Origin: Lotus japonicus
Lineage: Eukaryota; Streptophyta; Magnoliopsida; Fabales; Fabaceae
DNA length: 64,000 nt
Direction of reading: 5' to 3'
NCBI RefSeq assembly: GCF_012489685.1
Contig: NC_080044.1
Coordinates: 66,388,732-66,452,731 of the forward strand
Each line of letters opens with the position of its first letter. Within the stretch, counting starts at the first letter, position 1. A program made the translations under genes and the position numbers. Shown here piece by piece: positions 37,013 through 50,989 of the stretch. Under the pieces are notes generated by a model that saw only the letters and a list, made by a program, of their open reading frames with translations, made no database searches and had not been told where the DNA came from.

Positions 37013-37640
37013 TCACTAACTTATATTAAAACACTAACATTCCAAGAAATTTTCTGTAAGGAGAGTTATCCAATCCTCTTCCATCCAATCCCAAGCTTAC
37101 ACCTGTCCCCTAATGTATTATTTTATTACTTTTTATTCTCTCTTTCTTCATTCTGATGGGGTCCTTTCTCTAAAATAATACTCCCTCCGGTCCTATTTAT
37201 AAGCATGAAAGAGAAGAAAAATCTTGGTCATTTTTATAAGAACCAAATGAAAGTTTGAGCTATATTAATTAATTTTTTCCAATGATGCCCTTATTAATTC
37301 TAACTTGTAAAATGTGTCTCATTAATTATTCTCTTTCTTTTCCACTTTCCAACACTAATAACAAAGGGTAATTTTGGAAGTTCATTTTAATTTAAGACAA
37401 ATTTAATGCATTTTATCTAGTTTAACTACATTTCTTAAACTATGTGAATTTTTTTTGTTGCTTATAAATAGGACCGGAGGGAGTAATATTTTATTCTCTT
37501 TCTCTTCAGATGGACCCCTCCTCTCTCAAATAATATTATTTTATTCCCTCTCTCCTTCAATTTAATTTTTTCCTTCATTTGTTTTAATGATTCCCTTTCC
37601 CCATGCATTATTTCCCACACTTCCCATGATAAATACCACC
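37013..37640 (+). mobile_element. Helitron 5' end, copy 2
   Basis: A|TCACTAACTTATATTAAAAC begins at 37013 and matches copy 1 (31339-31640) through ctttccccatRcattattYc, apart from a 303-bp Stowaway MITE. The preceding A fits Helitron insertion between A and T. Its 3' end is possibly the CTAG terminus at 43187. Confidence 0.65.
37181..37483. mobile_element. Stowaway (Tc1/mariner-type) MITE
   Basis: 303 bp with inverted ends CTCCCTCCGGTCCTATTTAT / ATAAATAGGACCGGAGGGAG and TA duplication on both sides (37179-37180 and 37484-37485). Helitron copy 1 shows the same site with a single TA, proving the insertion. Confidence 0.95.
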
Positions 37641-38035
37641 ACATTAGCCAATCAATTTTAAGCATTGTTTAGTGCTCTTTTAAACTTTTTTAATGCCTTG
37701 CTGATAATTTTTTTAATTTCTATAACTTTCTCTTGACTAACTCTCTCCCTTCTAATTTCCTAATTTTGAAAAAAAAATTAAAAATTGTAACCTCCTATTC
37801 TGACCAATAAAATTTTGCTAAATCTAAAAATCTGATATTTAGTCATTCACGTATTCATATTCTTTTTTTTTTTAAGTTATTCACGTGTTTATATGATTAG
37901 TCTTGAAAAGCTTCTCAATGTCATTATTTGTCTTTATACCCTCTACAGTTTTCAACAACCTGTGTTTCATTCAAAATTTGAAATTTAAATTGGTTGCAAC
38001 ACCCTTCTGCAACATAGTATAAATAGGGATGAATC

Positions 38036-39973
38036 CAGGGGCGGACCCACGTAGCACTGAGGGGGTTCAACTGAACCCCCTGAAAAGAAAAAAAATTCTA
38101 CTTACCCCCCTGTATTAAATTTTTTTGAACCCCCTGAGATTTTTAATTTGCACCCATGACCCCACTTGCACCTCTCTCTCTCACACACTCACAGATCACC
38201 CAGTCTTTCTCGCACTCTCAGTCTCATTAGGTCTGGCCGTCAACAAGCATTGAAGCACACACGCAGCCCACCACCGGCCACCAGCCCACCACCACGCCAC
38301 GCCACGCCACGCCACCACCGCCGCGCGCCTCTCAATCTCTGTATGTCACGAGAAGTGCTCTGCGTTGCCAGCGTTGGGAATCTGCACAGCTGCACTCAAG
38401 GAGTCAAGGTTTCTTTCTTTCTTATTTATTTTGGTATGGATGTGAATATGTGATGGTCAGATGGTGGATGTGGAGTTTAATTGAGTTGGTTTTGAATTTT
38501 GATGTTTTGTAGAGAAATGGGTTTACAGTCACAGATGTGTTTTTGTGCAATGTTAGTTTGAATGGTTTAGAAATTAGATTGATAGAAATAGAATGATAGT
38601 GTTTAGAAATTACATATGTGTTTTTGTGGCGAGCAACTTTTGGCAGTTTTGGGTAAGAAAGTGAGGGAGGAGGAGGGGTTCCAGAGAGATTGGAGAAAGG
38701 AATAAGATGATGATGGTGTGTTAGAGGGGGAAGGGTTCCAGAGAGGGGGAGGGCTTTTCCCTTTACACACAGTGAGCACTGTATTTTTCTTTTTAAAATT
38801 AAACGTGAGAGTGATTGATACTGCCGGCACAATTAAACCAGAATAGGAAGGATGCTTGGAGATGGTCACCTGAAACTGAGGGGAAGTTTACTGTCCGGTC
38901 CGCATACGAAGCGCTGTTGGGCCCAATTGAAGGGGAGGACTCTGTGCTATTTAAGAAAATATGGTATGGTATTGCGCCATCTAATGCTACTGGTTTTGTT
39001 TGGAAGGTTGTAATTGACAGGATTCAATCAAGAGCCAATATGAGGAGAAGAAATATTATTCAGTGAGGATGAGGCTAAGTGCGTGTTGTGCAATGTGGAG
39101 GAAGAGACTACTGGTCACTTGTTTTTCTCTTGTCAGGGGGTGGTTGAGGTATGGAATTGCTGTCATAATTGGCTAGGATTGTCTACTGTTTTACCAAAGG
39201 ATCGAAAATTTCATCTACTGCAACATGAACTATTAATGTTAAATCAGAAGCAGAATAATGGTTTGAGGACACTTTGGATGGCGGTGCTGGGTGTATGTAG
39301 ATAATGGTTTAATATGGGGCAGGTTGGTTTATATATAATGCTAGTGCTGTGATGGGGATTCTTGACTCATGTGAGGACAGTTTCTAGTATTGGTTTCCCC
39401 TGGTTCACTGATGTTGTATCATTTCTAATTCATTCTTGGCAAGATGCTGATGGGATTCGGTTGTGATGGACTTCAAGGGCTGCTACAGCTTTAGCAATTG
39501 GGTCTTATCTGGTATTGGAAGGAGTAATGGGCTAGTAGACATGGCAATAGGCTTTGCTAATCAGACTTTGTGGCAGTTTATAGTTAATATTGTTCTTAGA
39601 TGTTTTTAGATGTTTTTTCCTTTTTTTTATTGGGTTGAAGTACCCATTGTACTTCGTTTCAATATATAATTCATGGCTTATAAAAAAAAACGTGAAAGTG
39701 ATTTTTCAAGTGATTTTTTGGTTAGTGTTTTTGTGCAATGTCCCTAATTCTTGTTGTTGTGTAAAGCTTGATTTCCCTAAATTGATTTTCCTAATTCATA
39801 AGACATATTAAGAATTATGATTATGGTATTGGTATGTTTTTAATTTTAGGAAGGTCATGGACAAATTTTTAGTAAAGAGAGCAAGGTCATGAGCAATGTG
39901 GATCAAGCTCATCATCAATGTGCTCATTTGAAAAATTTGAACCCCCTGACCCCGGGTCCTGGATCCGCCACTG
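38036..39973. mobile_element. hAT element, 1.94 kb, carrying a LINE insertion
   Basis: The ends CAGGGGCGGACCCACG and, inverted, CAGTGGCGGATCCAGG are typical hAT termini and are flanked by the exact 8-bp duplication GATGAATC (38028-38035 and 39974-39981). Subterminal AACCCCCTGA motifs occur in both orientations. No hAT transposase is recognisable, so it is non-autonomous. A 5'-truncated LINE occupies 38817-39687. Confidence 0.93.
38817..39687 (+). mobile_element. 5'-truncated LINE inside the hAT element
   Basis: Translated, it shows the LINE ORF2 C-terminal region: WRWSPETEGKFTVRSAYEAL, then FKKIWYGIAPSNATGFVWKV, and the zinc-knuckle-like CVLCNVEEETTGHLFFSC (frameshifted near 39063). It ends in a short A-run and is flanked by a 16-bp duplication differing at one base, aaacgtgagagtgatt (38801-38816) and aaacgtgaaagtgatt (39688-39703). 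This is a classic target-primed insertion and is non-functional. Confidence 0.9.
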
Positions 39974-39981
39974 GATGAATC

Positions 39982-42468
39982 AAATATATTTTGCAATCTT
40001 CTCAATTCTTCCCCTCTGAACTCTAAACGTGCTTCATATAAAAGGAGGTGTCAGATGGTTTTTTTATTACTCCTGGGAAAGGCTAAGGAGATGGAGGTAT
40101 GGAGAAATTTCTCTACAAAAGGTCTCAAATCGAGTTTCTTTAGTCAAATTTCTTTATGAATTTTTTTTCATGGATTTTATTGTTATTTTCATTTTTATTA
40201 GTGTTTTCATGTAATGGATTCCTTTGTTTCTCACTTCATTGGTTTAGTATGCATTGTTGCAGGTATAGAGTTATGTTAAAGCATTTTAGAGGTTTGTCTA
40301 AAGAAACTTTGCTGATTATATGTTTACGCCCTGAACCCATCTTTGTCCATCTCGCCATAAAAAAAATTCTGTGTTGTTGTTTTACAGCATATAGTTTTCT
40401 CTATCATTTTCTAATCTTTTTCAGGGAAACCTTGCCCAATGTTTGAGTAAAACATGTCAAAAAAAATGGATGATGAGATAGGTAGCAGGTTAGTGGATTT
40501 TCCCCATGAATATCTTATTGGCTTTTGGTCTTTAGTTTCATTATAGCATATGCAAGAAATACTTCTGTTGACCATCTATTTTTCTTGATGATAGGAAAGT
40601 CTTCCCTTCACCCCGGTCATCATAGGTCCTATTGAAACTCCTCAAACATAAATCATTCTTTCTCAACCAATCTGTGTTTTGAGTTGTTGCTTTTCCCCCT
40701 TATTGGTTGAGATTATATTGATGGATGATCAAGTATGGACTCATATCATTGTATGAAACTGAATGTAACTTTTTTTCTTTTTATTTAGATTGATGCATTT
40801 TGAAGTTTGAACCAAGTGGAAAATCTTTATATACCATAAATTAGGTTTGCTGCCATTAACGTTGATTAGTTTTTCTCCTTACATTTAGCTTGATGTTTCT
40901 CTTGCTATAGACACATTACTTAATTGTTCAATTTTAAAATTAATTAGTTTGTTGCACACGATTTCCTTGGCTGTTATATATCCAATGAACTTTCAAATTT
41001 TGTGATTGAAATTACAAAATTTCAGATGGATGGGAGCGGCGGCAGCCGAACCACCGCTACTAAGTTAATCAAGAAGATCAAGCAAGAGAAGGATGCAATC
41101 ATTGGGACAACTTTGAGTTTCAGTAGTTTTGATTTATTTATTTTTTAAATAATTGTCCAATTTTTTAAGAGAATTTCCAAAACCCTCCCTCTCAGACAAT
41201 TTCGTTTTGTACTTTTGACGTTAATTTTGGATCCTGATTTTGAATGAATGTGCTCATGTTTTTCGAATAAGCTTATAAAAATTAATTAACTTATATTAAT
41301 TGTCTAACTTTGGGCCTATGCATTCTTATATAAAAAATATCAAAACTTATATTAAAAAAATGAAACGGAAGACGATGGTTTTTCGAATATGCTTATAGAA
41401 AATAATGAACTTATATATTGACAACAGGGTTAATTTTATCTTCCGATGTATAAAAAAAAACAGGGTTGATTTTGAAACGGTTTAATGGTAGATGAAAAAT
41501 ATAACTTCAGTGGATTTATTGTATAAGTTGATTGTTTCGATTACTGTTGCAATTTGATAGCATGATTAAGATAAATCTTTATTAGTTATAAACTATATCT
41601 TCTATTATTCCATAGAAGAAATAGTTAACTTCTCAATTTTAGCAAAGACTGTTTATGATCTTTTCAAAAAAAAAAAAGACTGCTATGATCCAATTCCTGA
41701 TTGATTACATTTTTAAACTTATACTTTTCCTTTATTCTCTCCTATTTTCTGATTCTTTGGCCTCATGAAGCTATCAATTTCTGTATAAATTTCTTTTAAA
41801 TAATTTTAAGAATATGTATACATAACCGTTTTAATTCTATTGTGAAAATAGAGATTACACGGGAAATAAAATTTATATTAAAATATTTCCAAGTTGAGAA
41901 AGAGAGAGAGAGAGAGAGCAATTCCCAAATTACATGAATGCATCTTAATCTTTTTTCACATATCCTCATTTCAAAGCCTCCGTTTCAAATGCTTTGTATC
42001 AGCTATCTGTTGCCCCACTTGCATTTTCGTTTGAGGAACTATCGAACAAATTGTACGCAGAATCGAGGTTGTTGTTCAACGAATCTCTTTCTGCTCTGAT
42101 ATCGAACATTTTTTTTTGAAAGTATCTCTCAAGTTGATTGTGAAAATAATGATCTCACATGGAAGGACATTTTCATTAAAATATTTTCAAGTTAAAAATA
42201 ATCAAAATTAAAATTTAATAAATATATATATGAAATTTTGATACTAAAAATTTGTCACACGAGGATTGAAAATATATAGTTTATATTATTGATGTTTAGA
42301 TAACATAGTAAAAATCTGATACGATGAGGAACATTTTGCATGAAAATACCTTCAAGTTGAAACTAATAGAAAATGTTTTAATATGATTTTTATACTTTTT
42401 CTAGACTTTTAAATATTTTTAGGAGTAGATATACAAAAGCAACCCTAAAAGATGGAAACTATTAGAAA
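39982..42468. other. Helitron interior, no firm gene
   Basis: Mostly AT-rich. After an acceptor-like CAG, 41026-41130 has a frame beginning MDGSGGSRTTATKLIKKIKQ, protein-like but unrecognised and without a confirmed partner exon. A (GA)n run lies at 41900-41919. Confidence 0.35.
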
Positions 42469-42732
42469 ATGTTTTATATTTTTGCTGGTGGGATTAGAGG
42501 ACTGATGTTTTATTATGGATTGGATGATGGAGGATGGGTTAATTTGTGTTACGCCAGATATACTGATTTTAAAATTATAAAAGTTTTAGATCAAGAACAA
42601 AATGAAATCAGCTATCCAACGCCTCCTGTATCATTTGGTATAGGTTGGGAGATTGCTGAACAACCACTTGATTACTCCAGTGAGACTGAAGGATCAAAGA
42701 GATCAATTTTATCTGAGTTAGGAGACAAATGA
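42469..42732 (+). CDS. Unrecognised coding-like exon, possibly B3-domain-like
   Basis: An 87-codon frame with balanced composition, including FYYGLDDGGWVNLCY, IIKVLDQEQNEISYP and an acidic Ser-rich tail ending in a stop. The GGWV...I.YP spacing loosely recalls B3-related proteins that accompany transposons in plants, but I cannot assign it. It sits about 450 bp before a Helitron 3' terminus and is probably cargo. The true start may be in an upstream exon. Confidence 0.35.
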   Translation: MFYIFAGGIRGLMFYYGLDDGGWVNLCYARYTDFKIIKVLDQEQNEISYPTPPVSFGIGWEIAEQPLDYSSETEGSKRSILSELGDK

Positions 42733-43151
42733 ATGGGTTTAGATCTCCAGGAGGCCTAAAAGAGACTTAAATTCAGAAAGTTCACTACCATTTAAGATCT
42801 GGAAAAGTTCAAATTCCACAAGATGCCATATCTTTCATATTGAGGCTTCTGTTAAAATCATTATAATTTAAGATTTTTTAATTTTGGTTTATCTTTCCTA
42901 TCGAGGCTTCTGTTAAAATCATTATAATTTATGATTTTTTAATTTTGGTTTATCTATCACAAACCTAAATAATATTTTTCCCTTTTTTTTAGTTTTTGTT
43001 TTGAATGTGTGTGTGTGTGAGAAACACTATAATTGAGTGTCCAGATTTATGTTTTTTTAATATCTATATCTTTATTATGATTGTTCTTATACTTTTAGTA
43101 TTTTAAATTATTTTTAATTAAAATATTTATTAATGTGTTAAATATAATAGT

Positions 43152-43187
43152 AAACTTCGCCGTGCAGCGCACGGGGAAAAACGCTAG
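43152..43187 (+). mobile_element. Helitron 3' terminus with hairpin and CTAG
   Basis: CCGTGC-AGC-GCACGG (43160-43174) forms a perfect 6-bp hairpin, followed by ggaaaaacg and CTAG|T (43184-43187). This is the canonical Helitron 3' end. It closes one of the two plus-orientation Helitrons beginning at 31339 or 37013. Confidence 0.85.
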
Positions 43188-44894
43188 TTCAATTACAATG
43201 TCACTTTCAAAAAAAAATTACAATGTCGAAGGTTGGACTAATAATGGAGAAGTAGAGGTTTAAAACCTAAGCAAGGTCAATTTATAATGAAACCATCTCA
43301 ACTAAGAGTTTGTTTGTTTAAGATTTTTAACTAAAAAAACTCTTTTTAATTTAGATTTCTTTTTTTATTCAAACATTATTTTTTAAACTTTAATATGTTT
43401 GTTTCAGCTTTTTAAAAAAGTAGAAATCATATTACTATGAAAGCTAATTTATTGAGTTTATCATGATTCATGAAAGCCTATCATGGTAGATAAGAGAGAA
43501 AATAAATACTGATTTTAGTTAATGTTAGCAAACACAAGAACTAGCTTCCTCCTTAGAAATTTATCAAGCAATTAGTATATATATAATTAAATTAAAAATA
43601 ATGTTAAAAACTTATTAAATAATATAATGAATTGTTTATGAAATACGAGAGAATGAAACTCATTTCATTGTCACGTGTCTACTGATTAGTGCGATCACTT
43701 GCAACGAGGTGATTATTTACTATTGTTGACATTGAATACACTATGTTCATAAAAGGAGTATTAACTCATTCACACTAAATTTTCTCTTTCATCTCATTTT
43801 GATTAACATTTTCTCTCTATCTCTCTTCTATTAATTCATATTACCTTATAGGCATTTCCTCTGGTACAAGCAAAAACATTATGGGTCAAATACAAGAGTG
43901 ACATGTACCAATAGAAAAATTACACTTGAATTATTTATTAATAATATTGTGGACTTCTTAAAACTCTGAATGAACCATGTATGTTTATTGTAATTATAAA
44001 TTAATCCTAGAACCTTCTGATTTTCAAATTCAATCCATCTCTTCTCCTCCCAGCACCTAGCTCGAATTGTTTGATATACGAATCTGACGAATGATGATCT
44101 GGCTTTTTTTCACGTGCACACGTTCATTCTCTTTCTTCCAAATTCCAATTCTCATTTCTTCTTCTATTCTCTATCATCCTCTTTCCCAATTCCAATCCCA
44201 ATTGCTCCCATCTCCATTCAAACATTAGACTTCTATAATCAAGATTAACACACATCTGATTGTTAATGTGTTCACATATACCACCGAGAGAGGGAGAATC
44301 ACACTTTAAGTTCCTGCCCCTTTCTTCTTCCCTAACATCACTTTCTCCCGATTAGAAGAAGCAGCGCCGCACACCCATCGCTGTTAACCGATTCCTCTCC
44401 AGTCACCGCTGTGAGCCTTTACAGTAATCGCAATCACTTGGGCATCAAAGGTAGTAGTGCGTGGCCGGTGGGAGTGGAAGGAGATGACGAAAAAAAGTAA
44501 AAATTACCAATTAAAAAATTAGGTCAAAAAAGGGGAGGATCGGGAGGTGGTTTAGGGGTTGCTGTTGATGATGGATTTGGGGGTGGAGAATATGGGTCTG
44601 GGAATGACTATGTTTTACATACATAATTATTAAAAAATGTGAGGGTATATTTAGTAAGCTAAAATTCAGCTGGGGTCATAACATAAATAATGTAAAAAAA
44701 TCTAGTCAGCACTTAAGTGTTTATGCATTATAGATACATCTCACTCCTGTAGCCTACACTCATTTAAATTTATGGGCACCCAAGCATGCACCTACATCAT
44801 ATATCACATCTTTAATTTCTCTTAATTCACTTTATACATCTCATAGGTAAAAGTGTGTTTTTATATGTGAAGAGAACAATGTTCTTTATCAAGC
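43188..44894. other. Intergenic, no gene recognised
   Basis: AT-rich DNA. A pyrimidine-rich stretch around 44100-44350 looks like leader or promoter DNA, but no credible coding frame follows. Confidence 0.5.
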
Positions 44895-45415
44895 CACTAC
44901 AAGAATTATGTCCTTTAGTGACAAAAGTAAGTGATGATTTTTTATTTTGCCACTAAATATCTATTATTTGTGACCGTTTTCTATTTCATCACTAATACTA
45001 TTCACAATAGTGACCAAATTATAAATCGTCACTAGTACCATTCATAATAGTGACCAAATTATTAATCGTCACTAATACTATACGAAAGAGTGGCCAAATT
45101 AAAAAATCGTCACTAATATTATTCGTAATAGTGACCAAATTATTAATCGTCACTGATACTATACAAAATAGTGACAAAATTACAAATCGTCACTAATACT
45201 ATTCGCAATAGTGATAAAATAAAAAATCGTCACTAATGTTATTCGTAATAGTGACTAAATCATAAATCGCCACTAATATTATTTGCAACAGTGACCAAAT
45301 TATAAATCGCCACTACTATTATTCACAATAGTGACCAAATTATAAATCGTCATTAATACTATTTATAATAATGACCAAATTATAAATCACCACTAATACT
45401 ATTTGTAATACCTTC
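44895..45415 (+). mobile_element. CACTA terminus (left) with about 40-bp subterminal repeats
   Basis: CACTACAAGAATTATG starts at 44895 and is followed by roughly ten units of about 40 bp of the type GTGACCAAATTATAAATCGTCACTAATACTATTC. Each unit contains GTGAC and GTCAC in inverted orientation. The right partner at 55980-56353 shares the terminal 13 bases and the GTGACGATT motif. Confidence 0.8.
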
Positions 45416-47084
45416 ACCACTCCACCACCACTAGCAGCAACCTCCACCACTACCATGATCACCATTGTTACCTGCACCCTATACCACAACCTCTATCACT
45501 ATTGTCGTCGTCGCCACCACCTCCTTAAACATCGTTGTCACTGTCGCCCTTTACCACTACAACACATCACTCCACTAAGATCTACCCTCACGTTATGAGC
45601 TTGAGAATCCTGCACATGCAAAAAGAAACACGTTACAGCTGCAATTCGCGCGTTGAAAACGCGGAGGAGGGCCGAGGAGAGAGCGGTTAATTACCTGATA
45701 GAGTTTCGACAAGAGGTGGAAGATTAAGCAAAAGAGAAAAGCAAGAGCGGTTGTTCTGCAATCGTTGAAGCACAATGTCATTGTTAAATCAGTGGCGGCT
45801 GAAATTATGGTAGAGAGAAAATCGAAGTGAAGTAGGAAAAGGAAATGTTCTCGGGAATGTTCTTAGGGATTTTGAAGAAAGTGAAAAAGAGATCTGGTTA
45901 AGTTTTGATTCGGATCTTCAATAATTCAGATCCACTGCTTGAAAATCCTCATATCTTCCATTTCCCGTCACTAGAAAGCTCTGTCGTTGCGACTCAGTCG
46001 CACGTCTTTCCCATTTCTTTCTCTCACTGAATTGGGGTTTAGGGTTGTTGTAATGAAAATTTTCTTATTCTATACTTTTTCTGGTAGTGTTTGGGGATAG
46101 TGAAATTTTGTATTTGTTTATGAGTCTAGTATGGGTAGGGGGAAGGAGAGGAGGAGGGTCATTCTCAATTGATACATTAACTAAGGACTATTAAGTAAAT
46201 AATGAAATTAATAATAACATTTTGACAAAAAAATAAAAAGAGAAAGTGCTTAAATAATTACACCAAGTATTCATTTGGTTGGTACTAGTACTCATCATCT
46301 CATGTATCATACACCACTCTTGTTTAAGGTACGGTAGCAAGCATCTAATATCAATGTTTAGAACACCGAACCGGTCACTGAACTAATCAAGGTATTGGGT
46401 TTAAAGTTTAAAGGTCCAACTGAAATCTAACCGTGATTGAACCGATAATAATCAAATAATTTTTTATAAAAAAACTATATAATATATCAAAAGAAAAAAA
46501 TATTTTATAATTTTTAAATAATTTCTTTCGAAGTGATTATTTATTTTTTGAGAGTATTTTGAAGTGATTATTAAACTTTTTATATTATGTCATCTCCCTA
46601 AACATAAATTGTATATCTATTAAATATTATATCCCTTAGTTTATTTCTTGACAGCTTTTATACTCAATCAGTTCTTTTACGTCTATATAAAATTAATTTT
46701 ACGTTAAAAAAAAATTGATTTTTAAAATGTTTGATCTCTTTAAAACCAAATGTGATTTTTGAAAGTCGGATTAATTTTTTTTAGAGATAAACATGATATA
46801 TATTTAAAAGTACAAAAAGCAAGTGGTTAAAACCTCTGCAACTTAAAACGTTTACAACAACAGCACCAAACTAGGAATAAAAAACTAGAATTAAAACAAA
46901 TGAAAGGATAGAAACAAAGCAGAAAAAAAAAACATTTTCGTATCTCTTTCTCTCCTTTCATATATGATTTTCTTCTCTCTCTCAACTAAAACATAATTTG
47001 CACCGCACCTTCATTGAACTTGATTTTTTTTGTTTGATTTTTCGTTTGGTTTGAATTTAAATTAATTATCTTATCTCCTTCCAA
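45416..47084. other. CACTA interior with one unrecognised exon-like piece
   Basis: From 45590 to 45805 the minus strand has a hydrophobic frame (MTLCFNDCRTTALAFLFC ... HLLSKLYQ) followed by a good donor (CAG|gtaatt) and, after an acceptor (gcag), a continuing frame DSQAHNVRVDLSG. It may be a captured gene fragment; the family is unknown. The rest is AT-rich. Confidence 0.35.
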
Positions 47085-50000
47085 TTTTTTTTTTTGACCA
47101 CAACATTAGAACTTCAGTCAGTAGAAGGTAACAGGGAGGGAACCAAGCAATCATCTAAGTATCTAACAGTATGTTTCCTAAATCACCACGTCCCACTCTA
47201 AACCATACATAATCAATAAAAGAAAGAGCAAATTTAGACATATAATCTGCAGCTTGCAATCCTCCATTATCGAATGTAAGTAAGAAGTAGAACCCCCATT
47301 TGATTTCCAAACCTGTGTTAATGCTAAGCAATCAGTCTCAAAGATAATATTCAAAAGGTTCAGGTCCATGCATAGCTTCATAGCCCAGCGTAAACATGCT
47401 GCTTCTGCCAAAGTAGGACTAAGCTGGGGTAGAGGACGGTGACACGCAAAGTAAGAGACTCGTCTGCTTGAGGGGATACTCGAATAGACAGTTGGGAAGC
47501 AAACCATAGTGTCTTTACCTCTGGGCATGAGAACAAAGCATGTGAAACAGATTCATTTTCCAAACCGCATACAGGGCAGATTTCATCTTGAATTATACCA
47601 CGACGAAACAAATTGGCTTTTACTGGAAGCACATTACGACACGCTCTCCACATCACATCTCTGCAACGAGGGGGACCAGGTGATGACCACAATGCCTTCC
47701 AAATCGGGTCCATGGTCAGCGTGTTGGAAGAAGAGGAAGGTCTGCAACGCTCCATGACCCACTTGTATCCTTCTTTAACTGTATACTGACCATCCACAGT
47801 ACCATTCCATATAATAATATCCGAAGGAAGCCTCATAGAGAGTGGAATTGCACATAGCATAAATAATATCCCTCCTCCACTGACAAAGATTTGCATCAAT
47901 TAAAGAAGACACCATTGTGGATCTGTCACCATCTGGAGGTGAAGAATGGATCAAAAAATCGTGGCTTTGAGGAATCCACTTCTGGTCCCAAATTCTAATA
48001 TTTTCACCATCACCAACTTTCCACAGGGATCCCTGATCAATTATCCAACGGGCCCGATAAATACTTTGCCAAAAGTAACTAGCCCGCTTTGGAGGATTAG
48101 CATCATGTATCGTACAGTTAGGAAAGTATCTTGCTTTCATCACACGAGCAGCAAGGCTATTGGGCCTAGAGCACAAACGCCACCATTAATTGTTTTGCCA
48201 ATAACGCTTGATTGAAAGCTGAAGTCATACGGAAGACTAAGCCACCACACACCTTTGGTTTTGCCATTTCCTCCCAACTAAGCCAGTGTAGAGGTCTCTT
48301 ATCCACATTGCCACCCCAAAAGAAACGGCTAATCATACCCTCCAATTGCCTACAAAGACCCTTAGGTAATTCAAAACAACTCATGACATATGAAGGAATT
48401 GCCTATACAACAGATTTAATCAACACTTCTCTTCCGGCCCTAGATAAAGCTTTCTCCTTCCAACCTTTTAGTTTCTTCCAGACTCTATCCTTGACAAATT
48501 TGAAAACCTGTGACTTTGATTTACAAATAATGGTAGGAAGACCAAGGTATTTCTCAAAGCTCTCTGTTGCCTTTACATTCAAAAGCTGTGTAAGCTCATC
48601 AATTCGGGTGGAGGGTACATTTCGGCTAAAGAGAAGCTGAGATTTATCAAGGTTGATTTTCTGACTTGAAGCATCCTCATAGGTTTGGAGAATATATGCC
48701 ACTTGGAGAGCCTCCTGAGAAGTTGCCCTTGTGAATATGATACTGTCATCAGCAAAGAAAAGATGTGAAATAATAGGCGCCTTCCTTACAATACGAAGGC
48801 CATGGATAGAGGAGTCGGCAATCCGTTCCCGGATCATGGCAGAAAAAACTTCTCCACATAAGATGAAGAGATATGGGGATAATGGGTCACCCTGCCGAAG
48901 ACCTCTATGTGGGGAAAAATTATGATATGGTTGACCATTAACCATGATGGAGAACCGAACAGTGGTAACACACTTCATGATTAGAGAAATCCAATGATCT
49001 GGAAAGCCCATATGAAAAAGAACAGATTGGAGAAAAGGCCATTCCACACGATCATACGCCTTTGTCATGTCTAGTTTTAAAGCCATCACCCATTTTCTTC
49101 CCTTAGTTTTTTGTTTCATATGGTGGAAGCTTTCAAACGCAATGAGTGCATTGTCTGTAATAAGTCTATCTTGGACAAAAGCACTTTGTGATTCATCTAT
49201 CAAATCTGGAAGCACCAATCTAAGTCTGTTTGCAATAGTTTTAGTAATCAGTTTGACTGTTTGAAGATGACATTGCACAAACTTATTGGACGAAACTGAC
49301 TTGCCAATTCAGCCTTCTTCACTTTAGGGATCAAGACAAGCAACGTTCGGTTTACACATTCCGGAGAGGCAGAGCCATTGAGAATATTAAGACAGAAAGC
49401 CACCACATCCTCTCCAATGACCGACCAAAACCGCTTGTAAAATAATGCCGGCATACCATCCACTCCAGGTGCCTTGGTAGGGTGCATATGTGACAATGCA
49501 GCCTCAACCTCATCAGTTGTGAAAGGGGATTCAAGAATGGCTAAATTACCTAGAGACACACGATTAGATACCAAGGTAGTAATATCTGCAATACCAGGAG
49601 GATGAGAAGAAGCAAACAATTGTTGGAAATAAACACGTAAAACATTTGCAATATCTTCTTCTTCCTCAAACTTGTGACCCTGATCATCATATATCTTTGA
49701 AATATGGTTCCGTGATTGTCTTTGAGAAGCTTTTCTATGAAAGAAATTGTTGTTTCTGTCTCCATATTGTAGCCAGGAGGCACATGATCGTTGTTTCCAT
49801 TTAATCTCGTCATTTGCCAAAAGCTTATCAAGCTCCGTTTCAAGATCAGATATGCGTTGAATATTTGAAACAGTTTTTGGTTCAGCAATGGCCTTCTTTA
49901 GACATTCACGAGTATCAACTATTTGTTTGGATAAAGCACCAAACTTTGAGCGGCCCCATTCATCCAGAACTGACGCAGTGCCAGTAAGCTTAGTTGTGAT

Positions 50001-50989
50001 ATCACTCCCAGTATGGTTCCACGAATTTTGAATAATCTCCTCACATTCTGCTTCTTCCTGCAACCATAGTTCTTCAAACCGGAACTGGTGAACACGTCTT
50101 TTTTTCTTTTTCCGCCTTGTTACACATGATTCAGCAATTATAGGACTGTGATCGGAAGCATGAGGCATCAAGTGAGTGACCCAAGTTGATTGCCACAAAG
50201 AAAACCATTTGTCATTGGCTAAGAAGAAATCCAAACGTTCTTCTATAGAGTTGGGAATGGGACGTTTGTTGGACCACGTAAACTGGTATCTGTCACGACC
50301 CAAAATCCTAAGTCGTGACCGGCGCACAGACTACCACCCTAGTCTGGCAAGCCTCTTCCTCAAAGAATCATTTTCCAAACAATTTATTCAAAATATCTTT
50401 GTACACATGTATAAAAACACTAGAATCTATTTTGTAATTCCAATAGTTACAAATTAACAACATCTGTCAATAAGTTCTTCCATAACCAGTATTTTAAGTG
50501 AAATATAAAATCAACTCGAGCACTCAAGTGTCAACTCTTAAAATATAACAATAAATCACAATCCCAAATCTAAATCCACCTAGGACTCCCTATAGTTGCA
50601 GATAACCAGGATTAAATAAAAGACATCAATATGACAACCTGCTAAAGGAAATAAGTCTAATGATCTGAATCTGACAACAGTCTGCTACTAAGCTGCCTAA
50701 AAATCTGTGAAGGGAAATAATGAATGGGGTAAGTCACAAAGACTTAGTGAGCAGTCAACAACCACCATGAACAGGAAGGGGAAACAAACTAGGCACGAGT
50801 TTTTTCACTATCAGTTCAGAGTATATAATATATATAATATTGATAAAATTAATAAGACTCATTTCAAATAAGAGATGATCAAACTGCCAAGTTTATAAAT
50901 AACCATTTCAGTGAAACTGAATAAAAATCATGTCAATCATATGAAAGTATTTCAAAATCAGAAACATAATTTAATAGGGTCAAACATGT

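Noticed and set aside
45000..45415. Regular 40-bp repeats that could suggest a CRISPR-like array
   Set aside because: There are no repeat/unique-spacer alternations: the whole unit repeats, it adjoins a CACTA terminus, and the setting is a plant nuclear genome.
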